Below, piece after piece: positions 4,583 through 11,507 of a stretch of DNA of 11,507 nucleotides (position 1 is the first letter of the stretch; every line of letters starts with the position of its first letter). Source of the stretch: JAVBLG01 sp031553655 (lineage in GTDB: Bacteria; Desulfobacterota; Desulfovibrionia; Desulfovibrionales; Desulfovibrionaceae). The stretch lies in NCBI GenBank assembly GCA_031553655.1, contig JAVBLG010000051.1, positions 1 to 11,507 on the forward strand, given 5' to 3'. The notes beneath the pieces were generated by a model. That model was not told where the DNA came from. It saw only the letters and a program-made list of their open reading frames with translations, and made no database searches. The translations under genes and the position numbers were made by a program.

Positions 4583-5251
4583 ATGGACAAGGTATCTGGC
4601 TTCGGGCAGCTTAATATTATCGACTCCAAAATGATGCAGGGAATTACGGCCAATATGCAGGAAGGCGTTGACGCCTCCGCTGAGGCCGAAAGTCTGACCT
4701 CCCAGATTGTTTCCAGCACAGACACAGTTAATTTTTCCCAAGCCTCAAAAAGTATGATGGCCGGCAATTTCGTCTCTTCCGGTTCTGTGGAAGACCATCA
4801 ATCAAAGTATGTGAAGGGCAGACAGGCCGGCAATGACGCCGTGCTCATGCAGGCCAACAGGCAGGATGCCTTATTGAACGTTGCCATTGCGGAGGCTGAT
4901 GCCGCCAAGACTTATGCCGAGCGCATTCTGGCAGGCAAAAGGGCCGAGCGCCGGATGAAAGAGGAAATGCAGCAGGCTTCCATGGAAGCTTCCAGGCGCA
5001 ACCTGGATGAACAGAATAAATCCGTGGAAGAAAATGCGGCCAAGGCTGTGGAAGGAACCAGCGAAGAAGGGGCCACTCAGGGTGAAGCGGCCGTGAGCAG
5101 TGAAGTTCAGTCCGCACCCGTCACGTCAGCCGCATCACCCCAGGAAACAGTGGCCGCTGCCGGGCAAGCTGGAAGCGTGATGATGGAAGTTGCCGCCCCG
5201 GTCAATGTTGCGCCCGCCGTCAGCGCTCCTTCTGTGGACATTGTGGTTTAG
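4583..5251 (+). CDS. Unknown protein A of a sigma-28-controlled three-gene family
   Basis: A 222-residue hydrophilic, Ala/Glu-rich protein that I cannot assign to a named family. There is no signal peptide or membrane segment. Residues 1-70 are Ser/Met/Gln-rich; S74-K-Y76-V begins a predicted helical stretch to about 155, strongly Ala/Glu/Lys/Arg-rich and probably coiled coil. It includes R139-N-L-D-E and V-E-E-N-A-A-K-A, which align with both downstream proteins. Residues about 156-210 are Ala/Val/Pro/Ser-rich and likely disordered. The chain ends S-V-D-I-V-V. The ATG has an AGGAGG ribosome site at 4571-4576, the strongest in the window, just downstream of the sigma-28 promoter. Late flagellar control suggests a motility, filament-associated or flagellum-exported role; this is inference. 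Confidence 0.8.
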   Translation: MDKVSGFGQLNIIDSKMMQGITANMQEGVDASAEAESLTSQIVSSTDTVNFSQASKSMMAGNFVSSGSVEDHQSKYVKGRQAGNDAVLMQANRQDALLNVAIAEADAAKTYAERILAGKRAERRMKEEMQQASMEASRRNLDEQNKSVEENAAKAVEGTSEEGATQGEAAVSSEVQSAPVTSAASPQETVAAAGQAGSVMMEVAAPVNVAPAVSAPSVDIVV

Positions 5252-5299
5252 CTTTCAGGACAGTTACTCCAAGGCCTGAAAAAGGCGTGGGGCAAAATT

Positions 5300-6022
5300 A
5301 TGGACATAGGCACATTACGTACCGATCTTTTGAGCGGACTGACTGCTGATCTTTTGCAGGCCATGCGTGACCAAAGCGCCTTGGCGGTCGAGCAGACCGT
5401 TGCCGACGCTTCCCTCGCGAACAATTCTTCCATCATTACCCAAAGCCTGGTTTCGGGCGGCGGGAACATGATGGATAATCTTTTCGTCCACGCCACCAGC
5501 GAAGAATCGCGCTATGTATCAGCCATGAAAACATCCTTGGCCGTAGATATGCAGATGCAACTGTCACAGTCAGCTGCGTTGTTGGAGCGATTTGGCGGGA
5601 TTAACCCCAGCGGTACATACTTCGGTAGTAATGGTATCAGCGACCGGGAAGTAAAGGAAGTGCTGAAGAGCGAAGGCGACAAGGAAATTATTGAAGAGGC
5701 GAAAAAAGATTTCGACAAGACAGCCGAAGAGGTGGAAGAAAAGGCCGATGAGGCCGTGGCTGCTGCCGGAAAAGACGAGCCATCCGCTCTGGCCGGAACG
5801 AATACAGGCACGGATGAGCCAAAATCTTCCACCGAAGTAATTGCGGCGGAAGCCGAGGCGTTAGCGGCAAAGAAGCAGGCTAACGGCATTGATATGGCCA
5901 CGGATACGGATATTACGAGTCAGAATGTGCCTTTGGCCGCGCAAGCGCAAATATACTCTACACAGCAAAATGCGCTATCCGGAGTATCTCCAATTACGCA
6001 TAGTGTGGACACTGTGGTTTAG
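5300..6022 (+). CDS. Unknown protein B of a sigma-28-controlled three-gene family
   Basis: A 240-residue hydrophilic protein of unrecognised family and paralogous to its neighbours. It starts M-D-I-G-T-L-R-T-D-L-L, followed by a helical N-terminal region with S70-R-Y72-V. It has E-R-F-G-G (96-100) then T-Y-F-G, echoed in protein C as E-R-N-F-G-G then T-Y-V-I-G. The charged helical block K136-D-F-D-K-T-A-E-E-V-E-E-K-A-D-E-A aligns with both other proteins. Residues about 155-225 are Ala/Glu/Thr-rich and likely disordered, and the end is S-V-D-T-V-V. No signal peptide or membrane helix is seen. The ATG follows protein A by 48 bases, with GTGGGG 7 bases upstream and a small GCCT/AGGC hairpin just before it. 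The short MDI start recalls YjfB-type motility proteins, but that likeness is too weak to rely on. Confidence 0.8.
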   Translation: MDIGTLRTDLLSGLTADLLQAMRDQSALAVEQTVADASLANNSSIITQSLVSGGGNMMDNLFVHATSEESRYVSAMKTSLAVDMQMQLSQSAALLERFGGINPSGTYFGSNGISDREVKEVLKSEGDKEIIEEAKKDFDKTAEEVEEKADEAVAAAGKDEPSALAGTNTGTDEPKSSTEVIAAEAEALAAKKQANGIDMATDTDITSQNVPLAAQAQIYSTQQNALSGVSPITHSVDTVV

Positions 6023-6032
6023 GCGGAGACAT

Positions 6033-6767
6033 ATGATTACCAAAATTTCGCAAAGCACTGGTGGCGCTTTACAAGAATTATTCCGCTCCTTGCAAAAAGA
6101 GCAGGCAGAACTGCTTGAAAAGTCCACAGAAGAAACTCTGAATACTCAAGCTCTGGAAACTGCCGGTCTTCAATCCGCTGCCGGGCATCCCACATCTTCA
6201 AGTTTGATGTCGCGAAATTTTTTTGACTACAATTATGAGCGCTCCGAATATCTGCAAGCCAACATAGACGGCAAGCGGTTAGAGGGATCATTCGCCAATA
6301 AAATGAATTCTTTGTTGAATTCTCTTACGTCTCAAGCCGCTATCTGGGATATGGAGAGGAATTTTGGCGGGGCAGTCAAGATAGAAAACACCTATGTTAT
6401 CGGAACACGCCTCGCAACCGCCTCTGAGCAGGCAACAAATCGAATTAAACAAGAGGAAACATCCGAAGCTTCCGAAAAAAATCTTGATGAAATCAAGGAT
6501 GAAATTGAAAGAAAGGCTCAAGAGGCTGCCACTCCGGCTGATGCGGACGGTAACTCCGCTGAAAATCTATCCACTGAAAGTGCTGAAGAAGACACATCAA
6601 TGTCGGGAATCTCCGGCTCCAATTCGGCTCCCGCTTCTGATGTGGCAGCAGTAGCTGAGTCAGAGGCCACGGCGGCCACGGCAGTTGCTTCCGATCCTGC
6701 CCTGACACCAGAAGAAATTTCCCTTACGGAAATTCCGGTGACTCTATCAATTGATATTACTGTATAG
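6033..6767 (+). CDS. Unknown protein C of a sigma-28-controlled three-gene family
   Basis: A 244-residue protein, third member of the family. An amphipathic helical start (A-L-Q-E-L-F-R-S-L-Q-K-E-Q-A-E-L-L, residues 12-28) precedes S71-E-Y73-L. Then come E109-R-N-F-G-G with T120-Y, the charged helix K149-N-L-D-E-I-K-D-E-I-E-R-K-A-Q-E-A, an acidic Ala/Ser-rich low-complexity stretch (about 167-225), and the ending S-I-D-I-T-V. There is no signal peptide or transmembrane segment. I chose the ATG at 6033: it follows the stop of protein B by 10 bases and has GGAG 4 bases upstream. A longer frame reaching back to 5889 would overlap protein B by 134 bases with un-protein-like sequence. Transcription converges on ccmC, whose end lies 47 bases away; no strong terminator is evident there. 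Confidence 0.8.
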   Translation: MITKISQSTGGALQELFRSLQKEQAELLEKSTEETLNTQALETAGLQSAAGHPTSSSLMSRNFFDYNYERSEYLQANIDGKRLEGSFANKMNSLLNSLTSQAAIWDMERNFGGAVKIENTYVIGTRLATASEQATNRIKQEETSEASEKNLDEIKDEIERKAQEAATPADADGNSAENLSTESAEEDTSMSGISGSNSAPASDVAAVAESEATAATAVASDPALTPEEISLTEIPVTLSIDITV

Positions 6768-6814
6768 CAAATGGTTGTCGTCTAGCCTATAAAATTACAA
6801 AATTCTGTTTGCTT

Positions 6815-7480
6815 TTAATCCCTCATCAACGCCTCAATGCGGCTTTGCGCTTCCAGCTGATTTTTGCGGATCAGCACCATGCCCGCCCACAGCAGGCCAA
6901 AGGCGATCAGGCAGGCCACAGTGGTGATCTTCATTTCCGGTTCCAGGCCGCCACCCTTGGAGGCAAAAACCGCCGGATGTATGGATCGCCACAGTCTGGC
7001 GGAAACAAAAACCAGGGGCACGTCAATAAAAGCCACAATTCCCACCACCGCGCAGACAACGGCGCGGCGTTGGGCGGGCATGTCCAGAGAACGCAGCAGC
7101 AGGTAACCGGCATACACAAACCACATAATCAGCGCGGTGGTGAGCCTGGGGTCCCAGGTCCACCATACGCCCCAGGAATGCCTGGCCCATATGGAGCCGG
7201 TTATGAGCGAAAGCGCGCAACACAGCACGCCAACCTCGGCGGCGGCGTGGGCGGTGTGGTCGTGGCGCGGGTTTTTACCGCGCAGAAAAGCAATGGAATA
7301 GATGAATACCACAAAAAATGACACCAGTGCCCACCAGGACAGGGGCAGGTGCAGATAAAAAATTTTCTGCGGCAGACCCATGGTGGATTCCACCGGGGCA
7401 TATACAAAGATAAGCCACTGACAGGCGGCCAGGGCCACGCCTCCAGCCAGAGCCAGCATAGCGGATGCTTTGAACTTCAT
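6815..7480 (-). CDS. ccmC: Haem exporter protein CcmC
   Basis: A 221-residue inner-membrane protein with six predicted membrane segments, the usual size for CcmC. The tryptophan-rich WWD motif W-G-V-W-W-T-W-D-P-R-L-T lies at 103-114, and the two conserved haem-ligand histidines are H44 (in F-Y-L-H-L-P) and H168 (in S-I-H-P). In cytochrome c maturation System I, CcmC presents haem to CcmE at the outer face of the membrane, and CcmAB then releases holo-CcmE. The ATG at 7480 has AGGAG 7 bases upstream. It is the last gene of the ccmEFABC operon here, 57 bases after ccmB. No ccmD follows; transcription meets the three-gene flagellar-type unit head-on. Confidence 0.95.
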   Translation of the reverse strand: MKFKASAMLALAGGVALAACQWLIFVYAPVESTMGLPQKIFYLHLPLSWWALVSFFVVFIYSIAFLRGKNPRHDHTAHAAAEVGVLCCALSLITGSIWARHSWGVWWTWDPRLTTALIMWFVYAGYLLLRSLDMPAQRRAVVCAVVGIVAFIDVPLVFVSARLWRSIHPAVFASKGGGLEPEMKITTVACLIAFGLLWAGMVLIRKNQLEAQSRIEALMRD

Positions 7481-7537
7481 TATATCGCTCCTGCCGCCGC
7501 GCGAACCCCTGAACTTATTCAGGAATCACAGGGCGCG

Positions 7538-8212
7538 CTAATCTTCTCCGTAAATGAAACCAAACAATAATAAACCGGCGGCGCAAAAGAGGGCGTCAAA
7601 GGCTCCGGCTATTCCGAACCAGCTGTCCAGCCCCTCGGGCGCGTCAGCGGAAAATCCGGCGGCACACACGCGTATTCCGGCCAGAAGCAGAGGAATGAGC
7701 AAGGGAAACAGAATAATGCTGAGGAGCGACTCGCGCCCGGACTGGCCCTGAGCCAACGCGCCCAGAAGCGAACCCGAGGCCGCCAGGCCCAGATCCACCA
7801 GCAAAATCATGCCCAGAGCCATGGGCCACAGCGCGGAAACAGTCTGCCCCAAAAGTACGACAGCGGCGGGCAAAAAAACAAGCTGGGCCAGTAGCACCAG
7901 AGTGAATCCGGCCAAACCTTTTCCCAGCCACACGCTTTGCAGAGGCCAGGGCATGAGCATCAGACCACCGCGCGCACCGTTCTGCTCTTCAATGCTGTAA
8001 AGAGTGTTGAAAACCAGCACTTGGCAAAAGGCCGAGGCCAGCCAGAAAATTGTGGCCGCGCCCTGCGGGTCCATTATTTCACCGATGCGTTGCGACAGAC
8101 TGAACACAAAAAGGAGCAACAGACCCAGAAGCAGGGCCTGAACAAGCCCCCCGCCTCCGGCCAGGGAAAGGCGCAGATCTTTGGCGGCGATAAGCAGCGC
8201 GGCTTTCAGCAT
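7538..8212 (-). CDS. ccmB: Haem exporter protein CcmB (ABC permease)
   Basis: A 224-residue inner-membrane protein with about six hydrophobic segments, matching CcmB in size and in motifs such as A-L-L-I-A-A-K-D-L-R-L near the start, F-N-T-L-Y-S-I-E-E-Q-N-G-A in the first third, and F-P-L-L-I-P-L-L-L-A-G near 170. It forms the membrane part of the CcmAB ATPase, which drives release of haem-loaded CcmE from CcmC. Its ATG overlaps the ccmA stop codon region by 7 bases, implying translational coupling. The central regions between helices are unremarkable and no frame break is seen. Confidence 0.93.
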   Translation of the reverse strand: MLKAALLIAAKDLRLSLAGGGGLVQALLLGLLLLFVFSLSQRIGEIMDPQGAATIFWLASAFCQVLVFNTLYSIEEQNGARGGLMLMPWPLQSVWLGKGLAGFTLVLLAQLVFLPAAVVLLGQTVSALWPMALGMILLVDLGLAASGSLLGALAQGQSGRESLLSIILFPLLIPLLLAGIRVCAAGFSADAPEGLDSWFGIAGAFDALFCAAGLLLFGFIYGED

Positions 8213-8883
8213 TGTTCACCACCGTTTTCTTCGCGATTCAACCAAGGGCTTACCGGGCCGTCATATTCAACCTTCTTGGCTTTCAGAGAGATCAGGCGAT
8301 CAGCCATGCCGCCGTCCTGAGCCGGATCGTGGCTGATCCAGATTACGCAAGCCCCGCGCGTGCGCGCTTCGGCTATTTCGGTGCGCAGCATTGCGGCCCC
8401 GGCGGCGTCCAGACCTGTTCCCGGCTCGTCAAGCAGCAGCAACTCGGGGGAAAGGGACAGCACCCGCGCCAGATTGAGGCGCTGGGCCATTCCGCGCGAA
8501 AACACCCCCGCCCGCTCATGGGCGTATTTTTTCAGATCCACGCGTTGTAGAAAGGGCAGCAGATCGGCCGAATCGGCCGAGAGGTTGTACAGCCTGCGCC
8601 AAAAAGCCAGGTTTTCAATAGCAGTGAGCGCGGGGTACACAAAGGTGGCGTGCCCGAGGTATCCCAGGCGCGCCTCATCAACGGAGGTTTCCATGCTGCC
8701 GGATGAGGGCCGGGACAGCCCGGCCGCCATTTTAAGCAGGGTTGACTTGCCCGCGCCATTGGCTCCCACCAGCAGAGTGACGGAGCCAAAGGCGAAAGAC
8801 AGGCTTATATCCTCAAGAATGGTGCGCGGGCCGTAGGTTTTGCCCACACCCGTCAGAATAAGGGCTTCAGGCGTCGCGGACAT
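8206..8883 (-). CDS. ccmA: Cytochrome c biogenesis ATP-binding protein CcmA
   Basis: A 225-residue ABC ATPase. Walker A is G40-A-N-G-A-G-K-S-T48; the CcmA-type H78 in G-Y-L-G-H replaces the usual Q-loop glutamine; the signature segment is F128-S-R-G-M-A-Q-R; Walker B is L148-L-L-L-D-E-P; the switch histidine is in I-S-H-D. The signature starts S-R-G rather than S-G-G, within the variation of CcmA. It powers haem transfer with CcmB on the cytoplasmic face. I chose ATG 8883; a GTG at 8892 would add three residues, and neither has a good ribosome site because both overlap the end of ccmF, so translation is probably coupled. The 3' end overlaps ccmB by 7 bases. Confidence 0.94.
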   Translation of the reverse strand: MSATPEALILTGVGKTYGPRTILEDISLSFAFGSVTLLVGANGAGKSTLLKMAAGLSRPSSGSMETSVDEARLGYLGHATFVYPALTAIENLAFWRRLYNLSADSADLLPFLQRVDLKKYAHERAGVFSRGMAQRLNLARVLSLSPELLLLDEPGTGLDAAGAAMLRTEIAEARTRGACVIWISHDPAQDGGMADRLISLKAKKVEYDGPVSPWLNREENGGEQC

Positions 8884-10759
8884 CTTTGCCACGGCGGAAG
8901 TTGATCAGGGGCATCAGGCACATCAATGTGCTGCCTATCCAGATCCAGTTCACCAGCGGGTTGGCGCTGACCTTCACATTGACCCGCTTCTCGCTTTCCA
9001 GGCCCAGCAGTGAGGCGTAAAGCTCATTGCCAAGTCCGGGAATAGTGTCGGCCTCGGCAAATTGTTGGCGGCCAAATTTTTCATACATGCGCCGCTGCGG
9101 ATTGAGTTTCCCCAGCACCTTGCCGTCGCGCTTGACCTCAAGATCGGCTTCAATGTAGTCAAAACCCGGCCCGGCCCCGTCACGTATTTCAAGCAGGGTC
9201 ACTTCATACGTTCCCACCTTGCCGCTTTCGCCTTTGCTCAATGTAAGATCCGATTCTATTTTGTACGGTCCGGAAAACGCAATGCCCAGAAAAACCAGAG
9301 CCAGACCAAAATGTATGCCGCAAGCGCCCAGGCTTTGGGGCAAGTTGCGAACACTTTTGTCGCGCAACTGCATTATGCAGCCGCCAAGCACAGCGGCCGC
9401 GGCCGCCGAGGCGATAAAGGCCGTGGGCTGACGGTAACCCATACTCCAGAAAATAATGGCGGAGCCGATTAAGATTGCAGCCGCGGAAAGAATTTTGGTC
9501 TTGTCTTTAATCCCCCCGTTCCAGCTCAACCAGGGGCAGAAGGCCAAAGTGGCGGCAATCATGGCAAACAAAGGCAGGCAAACGCGGTTGTAAAAGCCCG
9601 CTTCCAGCCCCTGAGCCCCGGTGGACCACAGTTTACTGATAATGGGCCACAGCGTGGCTATCCAGATTATGATGGAAAGGGTCATCAGTGCCCAGGCCGT
9701 AAACACCAGAAAGCCCTCGCGGCTGTCTATGCCCGCCAAAGGCTTGCCGGCCGTATTGCCGATGGTGGCTACAAAAAAGGCCAGCAGCGTGGAGGCCAGA
9801 ATAAAAACAAGCAGGGGAGTGCCCACGCCGCCGTCGCCAAAAGCATGCACCGAGTCGATTACCCCGCTGCGCACCAGATAAGTGGCAAAAAAAGCCGAAA
9901 TGGTGGTCAGGGCCATGAGGCACACGTTTACCCGGCCAAGCTTGCCGCGCCGGTCTTCAATAATGGTTGTGTGTATGGCCGCCGTGCCCACCAGCCAGGG
10001 AATGAGCGAGGCGTTTTCCACCGGGTCCCAAGCCCAGTAGCCGCCCCAGCCCAGCTCCATGTAGGCCCACCAGGCCCCAAGAACTATGCCCGCTGTCAGA
10101 AAAACCCAGGCAGAAAGAGTGAAGGGCCGGGCCACACGAATCCAGCTTTTTTCGTTTTGCTCCATGCCTGAAAGACATTGGGCCAAAGCCAGGCAGCCGG
10201 GAATGACAAAACCACCGTAGCCGAGAAAGAGCAGGGGCGGGTGAAAGATCATTCCGGGGTTCTGCAACAGCGGGTTAAGGCCGTTGCCATCTTGGGGAAC
10301 CGGGGTTTGCAGGGTAAACGGATTGCTCCAGGCGGTGAGAATAAGCCCGAAAAAGGCCATTATGAGCAAGAAGAAAACCCAGTACCACAGCTTGGTGGGC
10401 GCGCTGAGTTTTTTATAAGGTTTGCAAACCAGGAAAAAAGCCCCGCATATGGCCACGGACAGCGCCCAGAACAGCATGGAACCCGCCTGTCCGGCCCAGA
10501 AAGCCGTGAGCCTGTAGAAAACCGGCAGTATTCTGTCGGTGTAGCTGGCCACATATTGAACGGAAAAGTCGTTCCAGAACAGGGCGTGCAACAGCAGGCC
10601 CGAGGCCACCAGCAGCGCTCCGGAAATTACCAGCTGGGCTTTTTCAATATAGCGTAGGGCGTCGGAGCGGCCTTGCCACAACTGCGCGCAGGCTATGGCC
10701 GCCCCGCCAAGGGCGCACAAAAGGCTGAGCAACAAAAGGGAGTAAGCAAAAATGTACAT
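8867..10759 (-). CDS. ccmF: Haem lyase CcmF
   Basis: A 630-residue polytopic inner-membrane protein, close to the usual ~650. Key features are G-L-N-P-L-L-Q-N-P-G-M-I-F-H-P-P (160-175, H173), the WWD motif W238-G-G-Y-W-A-W-D-P-V-E-N-A-S-L-I-P-W-L, H263, and R-S-G-V-I-D-S-V-H305-A-F. A C-terminal H-F-G-L-A-L-V-F-L-G segment is followed by a periplasmic domain and a last membrane helix. CcmF takes haem from CcmE and attaches it to the CxxCH motif of apocytochromes. In canonical systems it works with CcmH, which is absent here. The start M-Y-I-F-A-Y has only a weak ribosome site. The gene begins 88 bases after ccmE and its end overlaps ccmA by 17 bases. Confidence 0.96.
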   Translation of the reverse strand: MYIFAYSLLLLSLLCALGGAAIACAQLWQGRSDALRYIEKAQLVISGALLVASGLLLHALFWNDFSVQYVASYTDRILPVFYRLTAFWAGQAGSMLFWALSVAICGAFFLVCKPYKKLSAPTKLWYWVFFLLIMAFFGLILTAWSNPFTLQTPVPQDGNGLNPLLQNPGMIFHPPLLFLGYGGFVIPGCLALAQCLSGMEQNEKSWIRVARPFTLSAWVFLTAGIVLGAWWAYMELGWGGYWAWDPVENASLIPWLVGTAAIHTTIIEDRRGKLGRVNVCLMALTTISAFFATYLVRSGVIDSVHAFGDGGVGTPLLVFILASTLLAFFVATIGNTAGKPLAGIDSREGFLVFTAWALMTLSIIIWIATLWPIISKLWSTGAQGLEAGFYNRVCLPLFAMIAATLAFCPWLSWNGGIKDKTKILSAAAILIGSAIIFWSMGYRQPTAFIASAAAAAVLGGCIMQLRDKSVRNLPQSLGACGIHFGLALVFLGIAFSGPYKIESDLTLSKGESGKVGTYEVTLLEIRDGAGPGFDYIEADLEVKRDGKVLGKLNPQRRMYEKFGRQQFAEADTIPGLGNELYASLLGLESEKRVNVKVSANPLVNWIWIGSTLMCLMPLINFRRGKDVRDA

Positions 10760-10847
10760 TAAGGGACTCTGTGGTTTGTCGGCTTTCAGAGGGGCCGTGT
10801 TTTGCGGTTTTGTCCGTCAACAAATCGGGAGTATGCCTGCCCGGGCG

Positions 10848-11267
10848 TTAACTCTTAACGGTGTTTTCCCGGTTTTCTTTTTCGTATTTGGAAGGGCACT
10901 TGGTCATGAGCGTTTTGGCGGTGAAGCGGCCCTGGGAAGACAATACGCCCTCCACAATAACCTCGGCACCGGGTTTGAAGGTGTCGGGCACGGTACCGCG
11001 ATAGCTCACCATGATGCTTTTGCCCTGATCGTCCTTGTCCAGCAGGCGGAAGCTAAGATTGGCCTGTTCTCGGGCCAAGTCATTTTCAGCCACAGTGCCG
11101 AAAAGGCGAGCTGCTGTGTTTTCGGCTTTTACTTCAGATAATGCTTCAGAAACATTAAGGAAGTATACGCTGTTTTCCTTGAGGCCGGTAAAGGCCAGGT
11201 AGCCGATGCCGCCAAGGAACAGCATAAAGGCGATTATGTAAATCCGAGTGGAGGATTTTTTGGCCAT
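10848..11267 (-). CDS. ccmE: Haem chaperone CcmE, CxxxY variant
   Basis: A 139-residue protein. One N-terminal membrane anchor (residues about 8-28) is followed by the OB-fold domain with R-L-F-G-T-V, P-D-T-F-K-P-G-A-E-V-I-V-E-G and F-T-A-K-T-L-M-T-K-C-P-S-K-Y. CcmE covalently carries haem in the periplasm between CcmC and CcmF. In most bacteria the haem-binding motif is HxxxY; here it is C124-P-S-K-Y128, so the binding residue is Cys. This variant is known from Desulfovibrio desulfuricans, in a Ccm system that lacks CcmG and CcmH. The ATG at 11267 has GGGGA upstream. It is the first gene of the operon, with a predicted promoter about 60 bases upstream. Confidence 0.94.
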   Translation of the reverse strand: MAKKSSTRIYIIAFMLFLGGIGYLAFTGLKENSVYFLNVSEALSEVKAENTAARLFGTVAENDLAREQANLSFRLLDKDDQGKSIMVSYRGTVPDTFKPGAEVIVEGVLSSQGRFTAKTLMTKCPSKYEKENRENTVKS

Positions 11268-11326
11268 CTTAGTTATCCCCAGGTTAAATTATAAGCTAGA
11301 TTACAAATTAGGTGTATTCTCCCCGC

Positions 11327-11355
11327 TCTATACTGTATTTTTACTTTTACGGCAA
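11327..11355 (-). promoter_or_regulatory. Predicted promoter of the ccmEFABC operon
   Basis: On the minus strand TTGCCG (11350-11355) and TATAGA (11327-11332) are separated by 17 bases. A second exact -10-like TATAAT (11288-11293) lies nearer the gene without a matching -35. A small perfect palindrome, CGTGA-A-TCACG (11359-11369), sits just upstream of the -35 box and might bind a regulator. The rest of the 11268-11401 gap shows nothing else recognisable. Confidence 0.45.
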
Positions 11356-11400
11356 GGACGTGAATCACGAAAACCAGGGCAATCGAATGAATGCCTCCGG

Positions 11401-11507
<107 letters not shown>

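Noticed and set aside
5889..6032. Upstream extension of protein C back to 5889
   Set aside because: It would overlap protein B by 134 bases; the ATG at 6033 has a good ribosome site and normal gene spacing.
6768..6814. Terminator between protein C and ccmC
   Set aside because: Only a weak GCAAA/TTTGC pairing and an AT-rich direct repeat are present; no stable stem with a T tract.
8206..10759. Several 100-160-residue plus-strand frames over ccmA and ccmF
   Set aside because: They are antisense to strongly conserved genes and result from the GC-rich codon pattern.
10760..10847. A possible small gene such as ccmD or ccmH in the ccmE-ccmF gap
   Set aside because: No frame with a membrane helix or CxxC motif fits the 88 bases.

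Overview
The window looks like a piece of a Desulfovibrio-type sulfate reducer (Desulfovibrionaceae), probably a contig from a draft or metagenome assembly. The main clues are an oxygen-defence cluster in the order desulfoferrodoxin, rubredoxin, rubredoxin:oxygen oxidoreductase, and a cytochrome c maturation operon whose CcmE has the unusual CxxxY haem-binding motif known from Desulfovibrio. The right end is a run of more than 100 G with a single T, which is almost certainly a sequencing or assembly artefact.

Layout. Positions 1-858 (minus strand) hold the dfx-rub-roo group, with roo cut by the window edge. Positions 946-2103 (minus) encode an exported phosphodiester-glycosidase-family protein with a long Pro/Glu-rich tail. 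Divergent from it is metF (2368-3240, plus), preceded by a GC-rich structured leader. Positions about 3241-4477 form a small accessory patch: a HicB-like antitoxin lacking its DNA-binding half, an apparently intact brnT-brnA toxin-antitoxin pair with a palindromic operator set inside its promoter, an IS256-family transposase fragment, and an N-terminally truncated XRE/HTH fragment.

Positions 4524-6767 (plus) are the most novel part. A near-consensus sigma-28 (FliA) promoter drives three tandem genes for Ala/Glu-rich, mostly hydrophilic proteins of 222, 240 and 244 residues. I do not recognise a named family. The three are related to one another: an S-x-Y-[VL] block at nearly the same position in each, a helical block of pattern [RK][ND][LF]D-x5-[VI]E, and a shared carboxyl-terminal ending S-[VI]-D-[IT]-[VT]-V. 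The promoter ties them to the late flagellar/motility regulon.

Positions 6815-11267 (minus) are the ccmE-ccmF-ccmA-ccmB-ccmC operon, convergent with the three-gene unit. The ABC transporter parts (CcmA, CcmB, CcmC) load haem onto CcmE, and CcmF ligates it to apocytochrome c. No ccmD, ccmG or ccmH lies in the window, which fits the reduced Ccm system reported for Desulfovibrio. No tRNA, rRNA or CRISPR array was seen. No gene-free stretch reaches 300 bases; the longest are 2104-2367 and 11268-11507, both described below.
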